Source: an uncultured Lachnospiraceae bacterium
GTDB taxonomy: Bacteria > Bacillota > Clostridia > Lachnospirales > Lachnospiraceae
DNA: 64,000 bases
Assembly: GCA_902760755.1 (NCBI GenBank)
Contig: CACWHK010000001.1
Coordinates: 1-64,000, forward strand
Direction of reading: 5' to 3'
Shown here: positions 36,021-44,355 of the stretch, in pieces
Numbering within the stretch: position 1 is the stretch's first letter
How the letters are laid out: each line of letters begins with the position of its first letter
Notes under the pieces: model-generated
Told to the model about the DNA's origin: nothing
Databases searched by the model: none
Seen by the model: only the letters and a program-made list of their open reading frames with translations
Translations under genes and position numbers: made by a program

Positions 36021-36062
36021 ATTCTATCACATATGGAAAAAAATAGCCATCTGTGATAAAAT
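36021..36062. promoter_or_regulatory. divergent uvrC/hprK promoter region with inverted repeat
   Basis: TATCACATATGG (36025-36036) and CCATCTGTGATA (36047-36058) form an inverted repeat with one mismatch. A minus-strand TAGAAT (36021-36026) and a plus-strand TAAAAT (36057-36062) lie at its two ends; -35 boxes are not clear. It may be an operator shared by both genes. Confidence 0.45.
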
Positions 36063-36087
36063 CATAGTGCTTGCATACCAATGTGAC

Positions 36088-36316
36088 GTTCATGGTGAAG
36101 CACTCCGCCGTGTTCCATGCCGCGACACCGTTCGCACTCCATTTCACGACGTAGCGGTTTCACTGCGAATTATGCGTAATCAGCTCCTATGGATGCTTCT
36201 TACTCATAATTCGCAGCACTAGGGTGTTTCGGTCGCTTTGCTTCCTCATCACCCAAGTGCCGACGTCGCTCAATGGTCGCTGCATGAAACAGGCATCGTG
36301 CTCTATCACCATGAAC
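36088..36316. repeat. 229-bp imperfect palindrome in the hprK leader
   Basis: GTTCATGGTGA (36088-36098) is the exact complement of TCACCATGAAC (36306-36316). The next bases also match imperfectly inward (AGCAC with GTGCT; TGTTCCATGC with GCATGAAACA; GCGAC with GTCGC), and the centre holds a perfect 12-bp pair CTGCGAATTATG/CATAATTCGCAG (36163-36174 and 36205-36216). No credible gene is inside. Its right arm covers the region where hprK should begin. It could be a MITE-like insertion or a structured leader. Confidence 0.7.
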
Positions 36317-37233
36317 TGTTTGGCACGAACAAGAAGTTGAATCTGAAGAACTACACGCCGGAGATTGATACGGAGACGATTTTGATCACAGATCCGGATA
36401 TTAACCGGCCGGCGCTGCAGCTGGCAGGGTTTTTTGAGCATTTTGATTCTGCCAGAGTACAGATCTGCGGAAATGTGGAGCATGCGTATCTTGCGGATAT
36501 GCATACGAGGGATGAGAATATCGAGATTTTCGATAAGCTGTTCCAGTTCCCGATTCCCTGCCTTGTGTTCTGCCGGGATATCGAGCCGTACGATTTCATC
36601 ATTGAGGCCGGAAAGAATCATGGGATTCCGGTGCTTTCCTCTGCGTCCACGACCTCGAACTTCGTGCATGAGGCGGTGCGATGGCTGCATGAGGAGCTGG
36701 CTCCGCGGATTTCAATCCATGCGGTTCTTGTGGATGTATTCGGTGAGGGCGTGCTGATCATGGGAGACAGCGGTATCGGTAAATCCGAGGCGGCACTGGA
36801 GCTTCTGAAGCGGGGACACCGTCTGGTAGCCGATGATGTGGTGGAGATCAAGAAGATCAGTGATGATCAACTGATCGGTCAGAGCCCTGCTATCACAAGG
36901 CATTTTATCGAGCTTCGAGGCATCGGTATCATCGATGTGAAGACCATGTTCGGTGTTGAGTGTGTAAAGATCTCACAGCAGATCGATCTTGTGATCAATC
37001 TGGAGGAGTGGGATAAGGATGCCAACTATGACCGGATGGGACTTGAGGATCAGTATGTGGAGTTCCTGGGGAACAAGGTGGTAAGCCACAATATCCCGAT
37101 CCGTCCGGGCCGGAACCTGGCGATCATCGTAGAGTCTGCGGCGGTCAACCACCGTCAGAAGAAGATGGGCTACAACGCGGCACAGGAAATGTACCGCCGC
37201 GTCATGGAAAATATACAGAAGAATTCACAGTAA
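36298..37233 (+). CDS. hprK: HPr kinase/phosphorylase
   Basis: A bifunctional enzyme that phosphorylates and dephosphorylates Ser46 of HPr/Crh in carbon catabolite control. The core begins LNLKNYTPEIDTETILITDPDINRPALQLAGF; Walker A GDSGIGKS is near residue 157, followed by GHRLVADDVVEI and the signature LRGIGIIDVKTMFG. The usual N-terminal 10-15 residues are replaced by sequence from the palindrome, and no in-frame ATG or ribosome site exists: GTG 36298 is a tentative start, TTG 36238 or TTG just before the core being alternatives. glcK, murB, rapZ, whiA and a Crh-like gene follow. Confidence 0.9.
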   Translation: MLYHHELFGTNKKLNLKNYTPEIDTETILITDPDINRPALQLAGFFEHFDSARVQICGNVEHAYLADMHTRDENIEIFDKLFQFPIPCLVFCRDIEPYDFIIEAGKNHGIPVLSSASTTSNFVHEAVRWLHEELAPRISIHAVLVDVFGEGVLIMGDSGIGKSEAALELLKRGHRLVADDVVEIKKISDDQLIGQSPAITRHFIELRGIGIIDVKTMFGVECVKISQQIDLVINLEEWDKDANYDRMGLEDQYVEFLGNKVVSHNIPIRPGRNLAIIVESAAVNHRQKKMGYNAAQEMYRRVMENIQKNSQ

Positions 37234-37251
37234 AACGGGAGGGTTAAAAAC

Positions 37252-38190
37252 ATGGCAAATTATGTATTCGGAGTTGATATCGGAGGAACCACGGTGAAGA
37301 TCGGTCTCTTCTCTGCAGAGGGGGAGCTTCTGGATAAGTGGGAGATCACCACAAGGACCGATGACGGCGGTGCATTTATCCTCGGAGATATCGCAGCCTC
37401 CGTAACAGCAAAGATGGAAGAAAAATCCATCGCGAAGGAGGATGTGATCGGCGTCGGCATGGGCGTTCCGGGACCGGTGCGCGAGGACGGAACCGTGATC
37501 AAGTGCGTGAATCTCGGCTGGGGTATCTTCAATGCAGCTGAGGAGCTGAGCAAGCTTCTCGATATGAAGGTAAAGGTCGGGAATGACGCGAATATGGCAG
37601 CCCTGGGCGAGATGTGGCAGGGCGGTGGTAAGGGCCATCAGAATATCGTTTGCGTGACCCTCGGAACCGGCGTGGGCGGAGGTATCATCCTGAACGGAAA
37701 GATGCTGGCAGGCGTGAACGGAGCCGGCGGTGAGATCGGACATATGACCATGGATCTGGCAGAGACGGATGTCTGCAACTGCGGAAAATGCGGCTGCCTG
37801 GAGCAGTATGCTTCCGCGACCGGTATCGTTCGTATGGCCAACAAGGCACTGAATGCATCGGATCGTCCCTCCAAGCTGCGTGAGGTTCAGTATATCTCTG
37901 CAAAGGAGATCTTCGATGCCGCAAAGACCGGCGATGATCTGGCCATGGAGCTGGTAGATGAGCTCGGAAAGAAGCTGGGGCTTGCTGCAGCACAGATCGC
38001 AGCCGTTGTGGATCCGGAGGTTTTCGTGATCGGCGGCGGTGTGAGCCGTGCAGGTCAGATTTTGATCGATGCCACCGAGAAGTATTTCAAGCAGTACGCA
38101 TTCCATGCATGCCGAAGCACCACCTTCGAGCTGGCGGTTCTCGGCAATGATGCAGGCATGTACGGCGGGGCAAGAGCAGTCCTCGGATAA
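37252..38190 (+). CDS. glcK: ROK-family glucokinase
   Basis: A 312-residue sugar kinase, most likely phosphorylating glucose with ATP. GVDIGGTTVKIGLF (residues about 5-18) is the phosphate-binding loop, and CNCGKCGCLEQYAS carries the ROK zinc-binding Cys motif. GVGMGVPGPV and TLGTGVGGG are also typical. GGGAGGG precedes the ATG, 18 nt after hprK, so they form an operon. If the organism lacks working PTS transfer (see the Crh-like gene), ATP-dependent glucokinase would be the main entry step, but this is inference. Confidence 0.9.
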   Translation: MANYVFGVDIGGTTVKIGLFSAEGELLDKWEITTRTDDGGAFILGDIAASVTAKMEEKSIAKEDVIGVGMGVPGPVREDGTVIKCVNLGWGIFNAAEELSKLLDMKVKVGNDANMAALGEMWQGGGKGHQNIVCVTLGTGVGGGIILNGKMLAGVNGAGGEIGHMTMDLAETDVCNCGKCGCLEQYASATGIVRMANKALNASDRPSKLREVQYISAKEIFDAAKTGDDLAMELVDELGKKLGLAAAQIAAVVDPEVFVIGGGVSRAGQILIDATEKYFKQYAFHACRSTTFELAVLGNDAGMYGGARAVLG

Positions 38191-38238
38191 CCCTTCGGAC
38201 CCCTGTTATGAAAAATGACGGAAAAAGGGTTTTTTTTC
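38189..38238 (+). terminator. possible terminator after glcK
   Basis: AACCCTT (38189-38195) pairs with AAGGGTT (38225-38231), loop of 29 nt, followed by T's. Weak because of the long loop. Confidence 0.4.
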
Positions 38239-38263
38239 AGAAAAATTCGTGAAAGTTTCTTTA

Positions 38264-38309
38264 TTGTAAACACGGGCACTATCATGTATCATTTATGATG
38301 GTGCCCGTG
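38264..38309 (+). promoter_or_regulatory. murB promoter inside an inverted repeat
   Basis: TTGTAA (38264-38269), 17 bp, TATCAT (38287-38292). CACGGGCAC (38271-38279) and GTGCCCGTG (38301-38309) are perfect complements with ATCAT/ATGAT further inside, so the -10 box lies in the loop. Could be an operator or a terminator whose left half is promoter DNA. Confidence 0.6.
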
Positions 38310-38363
38310 GATTTTATGTAACGTAACTCGGGCTTTGGAATCGAGAAATGCCAGAGGAACCAT

Positions 38364-39239
38364 ATGGAGTACAGGATTAATGAACCGATGAAACTTCATA
38401 CGACCTTTCGGACCGGAGGCCCGGCCCGGCGGTACTGTTCCATAGCATCGATCGAAGAATTAAAGGATGTTATGTCAACCGCGAATCGCGAGGGCGATAA
38501 GATCTATATCATCGGAAACGGCAGTAACCTGCTGGTATCCGACCGGGGGATCGACGGAACGGTGATCGAGATCGGAGACCGGTTCCGGAAGATCCGGGTG
38601 ATCGATGCCCCCGAAGAGACCGGCATTTACGCCGAGGCGGGAGCACTTTTATCCGTGATCGCCACCACCGCAAGGGATGCGGGTCTGGATGGAATGGTAT
38701 TTGCATCCGGAATCCCGGGAACCCTCGGCGGAGCGGTTTCCATGAATGCCGGAGCCTACGGCGGCGAGATGAAGGATATCATCGAATATGTGGACGTCCT
38801 TAAGGACGGGAAAGAGGAGCGGATTCCCGGTTCGGATATGAAGTTCGGTTACCGGACCAGCCGCTGCCACGATGAACCGTTGGTGGTCCTCGGAGCAAAG
38901 CTTCGCCTCACGCCCGGAAAGAAGGAAGAGATCGCTGCAGCCATGCAGGAGCTCAGCATCCGGCGGAGAGAGAAGCAGCCACTGGAGTATCCCAGTGCCG
39001 GTTCCACCTTCAAGCGGCCGGAGGGCTACTTCGCAGGAAAGCTGATTCAGGATTCGGGACTTGCAGGTTACCGGATCGGAGGCGCGGAGGTCTCCGCAAA
39101 GCACTGCGGATTTGTGATCAACCGGGGGGGTGCAACCTCGGAGGATATCTATCAGCTGATCCGACACATCATAAAGACAGTGGATGATACATTTCATGTG
39201 GTTCTTGAACCGGAGGTTCGGATCCTCGGAGAGTTTTAA
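38364..39239 (+). CDS. murB: UDP-N-acetylmuramate dehydrogenase
   Basis: A 291-residue cytosolic FAD enzyme that reduces UDP-GlcNAc-enolpyruvate to UDP-MurNAc in peptidoglycan synthesis. FRTGGPARRY and IIGNGSNLLVSD bind FAD; GIPGTLGGAVSMNAGAYGGEM, YRTSR, SAGSTFKRP and the C-terminal catalytic Glu region LEPEVRILGEF are all present. It is the type II form of MurB lacking the E. coli extra loop. It sits between glcK and rapZ as in other Clostridia. Confidence 0.96.
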   Translation: MEYRINEPMKLHTTFRTGGPARRYCSIASIEELKDVMSTANREGDKIYIIGNGSNLLVSDRGIDGTVIEIGDRFRKIRVIDAPEETGIYAEAGALLSVIATTARDAGLDGMVFASGIPGTLGGAVSMNAGAYGGEMKDIIEYVDVLKDGKEERIPGSDMKFGYRTSRCHDEPLVVLGAKLRLTPGKKEEIAAAMQELSIRRREKQPLEYPSAGSTFKRPEGYFAGKLIQDSGLAGYRIGGAEVSAKHCGFVINRGGATSEDIYQLIRHIIKTVDDTFHVVLEPEVRILGEF

Positions 39240-39283
39240 ACAGGCGCTATCTTTATGCGCCCTTTGACAGGAGATCAGGGTAT

Positions 39284-40162
39284 ATGCGTTTTGTGATCGT
39301 AACGGGAATGAGCGGAGCCGGAAAGTCCACGGCCCTCCGGACCATGGAGGACATGGGATATTTCTGTGTGGATAATCTTCCTGTGCTTCTGATCGAGAAG
39401 TTTGCCGAGATCTCCAGAGACCAGAATTTTAACTATGACCGGGTGGCTGTCGGGATCGATATCCGAAGCGGGAAGAAGCTGGATGACCTCTCCCTGGTGC
39501 TGGCCAACCTGAAAAATGATAATTTTACCTACGAGATCCTGTTCCTGGACGCAAATGATTCCGAGCTCGTGAAGCGCTTCAAGGAGACCCGGCGGGAGCA
39601 TCCGCTGGCCCGGGGCGGCAGAGTGGAGGACGGGATCTCAGAGGAACGCGGCAGGATCGCATTCCTGAGAGAGATCGCGGATTATATCGTAGATACCAGC
39701 GGGCTGCTTACCCGCGAGCTGAAGAAGGAAGTCAGCAAGATCCTTACGGCTGAAAAAGAATACTCAAACATGATCGTATCCGTTGTATCCTTCGGATATA
39801 AGAACGGAATTCCGAGAGATGCGGACCTGGTCTTTGATGTCCGGTTCCTCCCGAACCCTTACTACGTGGATGAGTTAAAGCACCATACTGGAAATGAAGC
39901 GTGCATCCAGGACTATGTGATGAAGTCCGGAGACGGAGAGAAGTTCCTTGAGAAGTTATATAACCTTCTGGAATTCCTGATCCCGCAATATGTGGAGAAT
40001 GAAGGAAAGCATCAGCTGGTGGTTGCCATCGGCTGTACCGGAGGCAGACACCGCAGCGTTACGATCGCCAATCTGATCCATGAACGACTGCAGGCCCTTC
40101 CCTATTCCGTGAGAGTGTTCCACAGGGATATCGGGATGGATACCGTACTGAAGGGTGAATAA
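39284..40162 (+). CDS. rapZ: RapZ/YvcJ family nucleotide-binding protein
   Basis: A 292-residue P-loop protein. Walker A GMSGAGKST is at residues 8-16, FCVDNLPVLL follows, and the C-terminal GCTGGRHRSV is the family signature. In E. coli RapZ guides RNase E to glmZ sRNA; in Bacillus the YvcJ homologue affects competence. In Firmicutes its RNA role is unclear. AGGAG precedes the ATG. It is followed by whiA with a 3-nt gap; the yvcK gene that separates them in Bacillus is absent here. Confidence 0.94.
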   Translation: MRFVIVTGMSGAGKSTALRTMEDMGYFCVDNLPVLLIEKFAEISRDQNFNYDRVAVGIDIRSGKKLDDLSLVLANLKNDNFTYEILFLDANDSELVKRFKETRREHPLARGGRVEDGISEERGRIAFLREIADYIVDTSGLLTRELKKEVSKILTAEKEYSNMIVSVVSFGYKNGIPRDADLVFDVRFLPNPYYVDELKHHTGNEACIQDYVMKSGDGEKFLEKLYNLLEFLIPQYVENEGKHQLVVAIGCTGGRHRSVTIANLIHERLQALPYSVRVFHRDIGMDTVLKGE

Positions 40163-40165
40163 GAT

Positions 40166-41077
40166 ATGTCATTTTCATCAGAGCTTCGGACCGAGCTTTG
40201 TAAGCGGATCGACCGGAGCACCCACTGCCGGATCGCCATGCTGGCGGGGATCATTGCCCTGGACGGCAAGGTGAAGGAGGAAAACGGGAAGCGGTTCCTG
40301 TCCATCCGGATGGAGAAGGATGAGGTCGTGGAAACGGCCGGAAAGCTGCTCCTTTTGCTCTTTGGAATCGAAAAAGAAGACCTTACGATCATCCCCCGTG
40401 CCCAGGAGGGCGCCAGGGTCCGAATCGAGGATCCTGCCCGGATGGAGCGGATCTTTGAAACATGCAAGCTGCAGGAGGTGGAAGGACGCCTGGATGTGGA
40501 TGATATCGTTCTATCGAAGGGGTGCTGCAGAACCGCCTATCTTCGGGGCACATTTCTGGCAGCAGGATCGGTTTCCGATCCCAATTCCCAGTACCAGCTG
40601 GAGATCGTGACGGACCGGGACTCCGTGACCCGTCAGGTACTGACAGCCCTGTCCGGCTATGACGTGGAGGGGCATGTAACGGAACGCCGCTACAGTCAGG
40701 TGGTCTATATCAAGGATGCGGACGGCATCTCGGAGACCCTCGGACAGATGGGCGCCGCAAATGCCATGATGGAGTTTGAAAATGTCCGGATCCTGAAGGG
40801 CATCCGGAACAACGTGAACCGTGAGGTAAACTGTGATACCGCAAATATCACGAAGATCGCAAATGCCGCGGCAAAGCAGATCGAAGAGATCAAAAGGATC
40901 GAAGAGACCATCGGATTTTCGGCACTTCCGCCGGGACTCTCGGAGCTGGCAGGGCTCCGGCTGGAGAATCCGGAGCTTTCCCTGAAGGAATTGGGAGAGC
41001 GGATGGATCCGCCGCTCGGGAAGTCCGGTGTAAACCATCGGCTCCGGAAGCTAAGTGAGATCGCGGAGAAGCTGTAA
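40166..41077 (+). CDS. whiA: WhiA-type DNA-binding regulator
   Basis: A 303-residue protein with an N-terminal LAGLIDADG-homing-endonuclease-derived fold (FSSELRTELCK, GCCRTAYLRGTFLAAGS) and a C-terminal helix-turn-helix (LSLKELGERM...GKSGVNHRLRKL). WhiA controls sporulation in actinomycetes and cell division/metabolism genes in Firmicutes. It is 3 nt behind rapZ. A 7-bp hairpin without a T-run (41087-41105) lies between it and the Crh-like gene. Confidence 0.94.
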   Translation: MSFSSELRTELCKRIDRSTHCRIAMLAGIIALDGKVKEENGKRFLSIRMEKDEVVETAGKLLLLLFGIEKEDLTIIPRAQEGARVRIEDPARMERIFETCKLQEVEGRLDVDDIVLSKGCCRTAYLRGTFLAAGSVSDPNSQYQLEIVTDRDSVTRQVLTALSGYDVEGHVTERRYSQVVYIKDADGISETLGQMGAANAMMEFENVRILKGIRNNVNREVNCDTANITKIANAAAKQIEEIKRIEETIGFSALPPGLSELAGLRLENPELSLKELGERMDPPLGKSGVNHRLRKLSEIAEKL

Positions 41078-41169
41078 TCGTATGTCAGGCACCGGGCAGG
41101 TGCCTTCACATAAAAGGTAAAAGAACCCCGGGAGGGAGTCATACAAAAGCTACACGAAGGAGAATCATT

Positions 41170-41427
41170 ATGACAAGCAAGAAATGTATCATTCAGTTAC
41201 CCAGTTATGCAGAAGCACGTCCCGTAGCAGAGATCGTTCAGACGGCGAGTCAGTATGAGAGCCGGATCTTCCTGATCTCCGGGGATAAGAAGATCAACGC
41301 AAAGAGCATCATGGGTATGATGAGTCTGTCCCTTTGCAACAACGAAGAGATCGAGGTTGAGGCGGCCGGTCCGGATGAGGAAGCAGCCGTATCCGCACTT
41401 GTGGATTACATGAGTCCCGTTGCATAA
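41170..41427 (+). CDS. crh: Crh-like HPr-family protein lacking His15
   Basis: An 85-residue HPr-fold protein. In HPr the motif LHARP carries His15, the PTS phosphate acceptor; here residues 13-18 are YAEARP, so position 15 is Glu. NAKSIMG places the regulatory Ser at position 46, exactly as in HPr and Crh. Bacillus Crh likewise lacks His15 (Gln) and keeps Ser46, and its gene follows whiA in the same order. So this is probably a regulator phosphorylated by HprK (36298) that assists CcpA, not a sugar carrier. GAAGGAG precedes the ATG. Confidence 0.85.
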   Translation: MTSKKCIIQLPSYAEARPVAEIVQTASQYESRIFLISGDKKINAKSIMGMMSLSLCNNEEIEVEAAGPDEEAAVSALVDYMSPVA

Positions 41428-41455
41428 TTTGCCTGACGTTGCATTGCATATTTTG

Positions 41456-41508
41456 TTGTTTTTTATATTGTTTTATGGTAGAATAAGATGGATTTTATCC
41501 ATCTTATT
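41456..41508 (+). promoter_or_regulatory. promoter with overlapping hairpin before the Sel1 gene
   Basis: TTGTTT (41456-41461), 17 bp, TAGAAT (41479-41484). AATAAGATGGAT (41482-41493) pairs perfectly with ATCCATCTTATT (41497-41508), so the stem starts within the -10 box. The hairpin plus TTTT may end the crh transcript. Confidence 0.65.
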
Positions 41509-41545
41509 TTCGTTAAGGTGATTGCATTGTGGAGGTTGATGCGGC

Positions 41546-44257
41546 ATGGGATTATTCAGCAATATCAAAGACAAGATCATGAATATCGGTAAACCGAAAT
41601 CCAACAAGAGCAGCGTGGAGCTTCAGTTCGATAAAGCCATGAATCTGATGGAAAACGCCAACGGGATTGAGGCGGTTGAGATATTGGAAAAGATTGCTGA
41701 TATAGGGATCATGGATCAGCAGTATAAAGATCTGGGAACGGAATCGCTCAAGATCCTGAGCGGCTTCTATGAGACCGGTTCTTATAAGAATGCCAAGACG
41801 GAACGTGATCTTAACAAGGCTGCATCCTATCTGGAAAAGTATACGAATTTTACAAATGACGGAGAATCCACCTATAAGACGGCGGAAATGTATCTGGAAG
41901 CACAGAACTTCTCCAAGGCGATCACATTTTTTGAGAAATCCACACAGCGCGGAGTGAAGGCTGCGTACATGAAGCTGGGCTCCATCTACGAGAACGGTCT
42001 CTCCCGGATCGACCAGTACGGCAATAAGAGTGAGTTCGTGATCCCGGTGGATCTTGAGAAGGCCATGTCCTGGTATAAGAAGCTGGCGGACATGGGTGAC
42101 TCCAAGGCCGTAGCGGCATATGAGCGCTGCGATTATGCATCCAAGCATACCGACAGTCTCGAGTTCGAGGAGAAGGACAAGATGTACTCCGAGATCGCCG
42201 AGAAGCGGAAGGAGAAGGGCAAGGAGCCGCGCTACAAGGCAATCGACCCTGCCAAGCTCCAGTATCAGTATACCTATGTACATAATCAGGTGGATGGTTA
42301 TATCCACAAGCTGCCGAAGGACTGGGTGAAGACCATCAACGAGGAGACGGACGAGGAGTACTATGCTCCCAGCATCACCTATCGTGACTTCGCCATCTAT
42401 GTATCCTATGACAGTATTCCGAGGGATTCCAAGAAGACACTGGAGAATTACCTTCGGTACTGCAACGAGGCATTTGATGAAGAGCTTCAGCTGAAGCCCT
42501 ACATCACCGAGTATGCCGACGGTATCTGCACGACCTTCTATCACAAGGCCATGAACAAGGGTATTGTTACATTTGCCTTCTATTCCGGACGCCGGCTTGC
42601 CTGCATGCGGTTCGTCTGCGCAACCATGGAGATCATCGAGCAGTACGAGGAGATCATCTTCGAGACCGCCAACTCCTTCGCATTCGTTGCACCGACCCGT
42701 GTCAGTGACCAGAGTCTGAACCGGAAGGATAACCAGTACTACAGTGAGGCAGTTTACTGCTATTATCTGGAGGACTATGAGGGAGCCATGACTGCTGCAA
42801 AGCAGGCCCTGAAGGAGGGCTCCATCAAGGCCAGCTACCTGCTGATCGACCTTTACTACGATAAGGATTCGCCTTACCGTGATATCGAGAAGACCATCAG
42901 CTACGCAAAGCAGCTCTTTGATGCCACCAAGGATCCGGAGCTTGCATTCCTGATCGGTAATATCTATGACCAGCAGCAGAAGGACTACATGAAGGCCCTG
43001 AACTGGTATGAGAATGCACATCGTCTCGGACATAAGAGGGTTGCCTTCTATCTCGGACGTTTCTATTACTACGGTCTGCTCCGGACCAAGAGAGACGGAG
43101 ACAAGGCCATGACCTACTTCCTGGAGGCGCAGAAGAACGGTATCGTTGAGGCAGATGCCTATATCAAGGATATCAAGGAGCTGAAGGGTGAGGACCTGCA
43201 GAGTGCAGTTGAGAAGTGGGACCGTGCCGTAGAGGCGGGAAGTGCTTCCACCGCGTTAAATGTGGCACTGAAGAAGCAGAGTCAGGTCTTCTATATTGCA
43301 ACCAACTATGAGATCGAGAAGGCGTTCCTGGAGGCCCTGAATCTGGGCAGCACCCAGGCAGCCTATGAGCTGGCGAAGATCTACGAACGTCAGGAGAAGG
43401 ATCCGGAGTTCACCGGCGAGAAGAAGAGCATGGAGTACTTCGAGAAGGCCTTCGATCAGGAATTCGACGGATTCGATAAGGTGGACCTCTTCAAGGTGAT
43501 CCAGTACAAGGAGTCGAAGGGTGAGTCCAAGGAGAATCTGATCAAGCTTTATATCCGGAATGCAGCCATGGGTCATATCCCCGCAGCCGATAAGGTTGTT
43601 GAGATGGTTGGCTACCGTACACCGGCCATCACCGAGCTGTACAGTGCCCTGATGGACCTTGCGGAAACCGGAGATGAGAACGCCATCGTCTCCATGAACA
43701 AGATGGAGAAGAAGTATCCGGATCTTGTTATCGCAGAGCCGGAGAAGGATGAGAAGGTTATTGAGAACAAGTTCTTCCGTCTGATCGTTCCGAAGAACTG
43801 CAGTCCTACCATCAATGATGACGGTGGTACCATCCCGCTGGCGGATTCCGTGATCGAGTTCGCGGTAGCAGAGCTTCCGGTAAAGGTTGAATCCGAGGAC
43901 GATTACTTAAAGATCTACAAGCTGATCCTGTCCGAGTATCTGCCGGATGATTCGGCTGAGATCATCATTGCAAACTCCCGGATGATCGGTTCCGGTATGA
44001 AGGAATCCAAGAACAACATTCATTCCTTCAGTATCCTGCTGATCAGCTCCAAGAACCAGTATCTCTTCAAGCTGTCCTCCAAGGACCGCCGTCAGATGAT
44101 GCAGTTCAAGGACGAGGTAACGAAGATCGCAAAGTCGCTGGTTGAGACCGGAGAGATCTATGTGGCTACAGAGGGCAACCGCAGAGATATCGGTCTGTCA
44201 GTACTGCTGAAGGCAAATGAGGGAGGCTTCCTTTCTATCGGAAAGTCCGAAAACTAA
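41546..44257 (+). CDS. Sel1/TPR-repeat protein, unknown function
   Basis: A 903-residue soluble protein. Sel1-like helical repeats occur in the N-terminal part (KAAYMKLGSIYENGL, KAMSWYKKLADMGDSKAVAAY) and again from about 410 to 700 (ALNWYENAHRLGHKRVAFYLGRFYYYGLL, EKAFLEALNLGSTQAAYELAKIYE). Two beta-rich domains of similar layout, at about 245-390 and 735-890, resemble PsbP/DcrB-type folds. It probably acts as a scaffold; no catalytic motif is seen. GGAGG lies upstream of ATG 41546. No partner is suggested by its neighbours. Confidence 0.72.
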   Translation: MGLFSNIKDKIMNIGKPKSNKSSVELQFDKAMNLMENANGIEAVEILEKIADIGIMDQQYKDLGTESLKILSGFYETGSYKNAKTERDLNKAASYLEKYTNFTNDGESTYKTAEMYLEAQNFSKAITFFEKSTQRGVKAAYMKLGSIYENGLSRIDQYGNKSEFVIPVDLEKAMSWYKKLADMGDSKAVAAYERCDYASKHTDSLEFEEKDKMYSEIAEKRKEKGKEPRYKAIDPAKLQYQYTYVHNQVDGYIHKLPKDWVKTINEETDEEYYAPSITYRDFAIYVSYDSIPRDSKKTLENYLRYCNEAFDEELQLKPYITEYADGICTTFYHKAMNKGIVTFAFYSGRRLACMRFVCATMEIIEQYEEIIFETANSFAFVAPTRVSDQSLNRKDNQYYSEAVYCYYLEDYEGAMTAAKQALKEGSIKASYLLIDLYYDKDSPYRDIEKTISYAKQLFDATKDPELAFLIGNIYDQQQKDYMKALNWYENAHRLGHKRVAFYLGRFYYYGLLRTKRDGDKAMTYFLEAQKNGIVEADAYIKDIKELKGEDLQSAVEKWDRAVEAGSASTALNVALKKQSQVFYIATNYEIEKAFLEALNLGSTQAAYELAKIYERQEKDPEFTGEKKSMEYFEKAFDQEFDGFDKVDLFKVIQYKESKGESKENLIKLYIRNAAMGHIPAADKVVEMVGYRTPAITELYSALMDLAETGDENAIVSMNKMEKKYPDLVIAEPEKDEKVIENKFFRLIVPKNCSPTINDDGGTIPLADSVIEFAVAELPVKVESEDDYLKIYKLILSEYLPDDSAEIIIANSRMIGSGMKESKNNIHSFSILLISSKNQYLFKLSSKDRRQMMQFKDEVTKIAKSLVETGEIYVATEGNRRDIGLSVLLKANEGGFLSIGKSEN

Positions 44258-44268
44258 ACGGTTTGGAG

Positions 44269-44290
44269 AGCCCCGATCTTCGGGGCTTTT
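44269..44290 (+). terminator. terminator of the Sel1 gene
   Basis: AGCCCCGA (44269-44276) pairs perfectly with TCGGGGCT (44280-44287), loop TCT, followed by TTT. Confidence 0.88.
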
Positions 44291-44355
44291 CCTCGTACAT
44301 ACAGTGAAGAAGCGCATGACCGGGAGAAGGCATGCAGTGAAGGAGGATATGGATT

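Noticed and set aside
36311-36340. ATG at 36311 as hprK start
   Set aside because: It is in the wrong frame and reaches a stop after nine codons.
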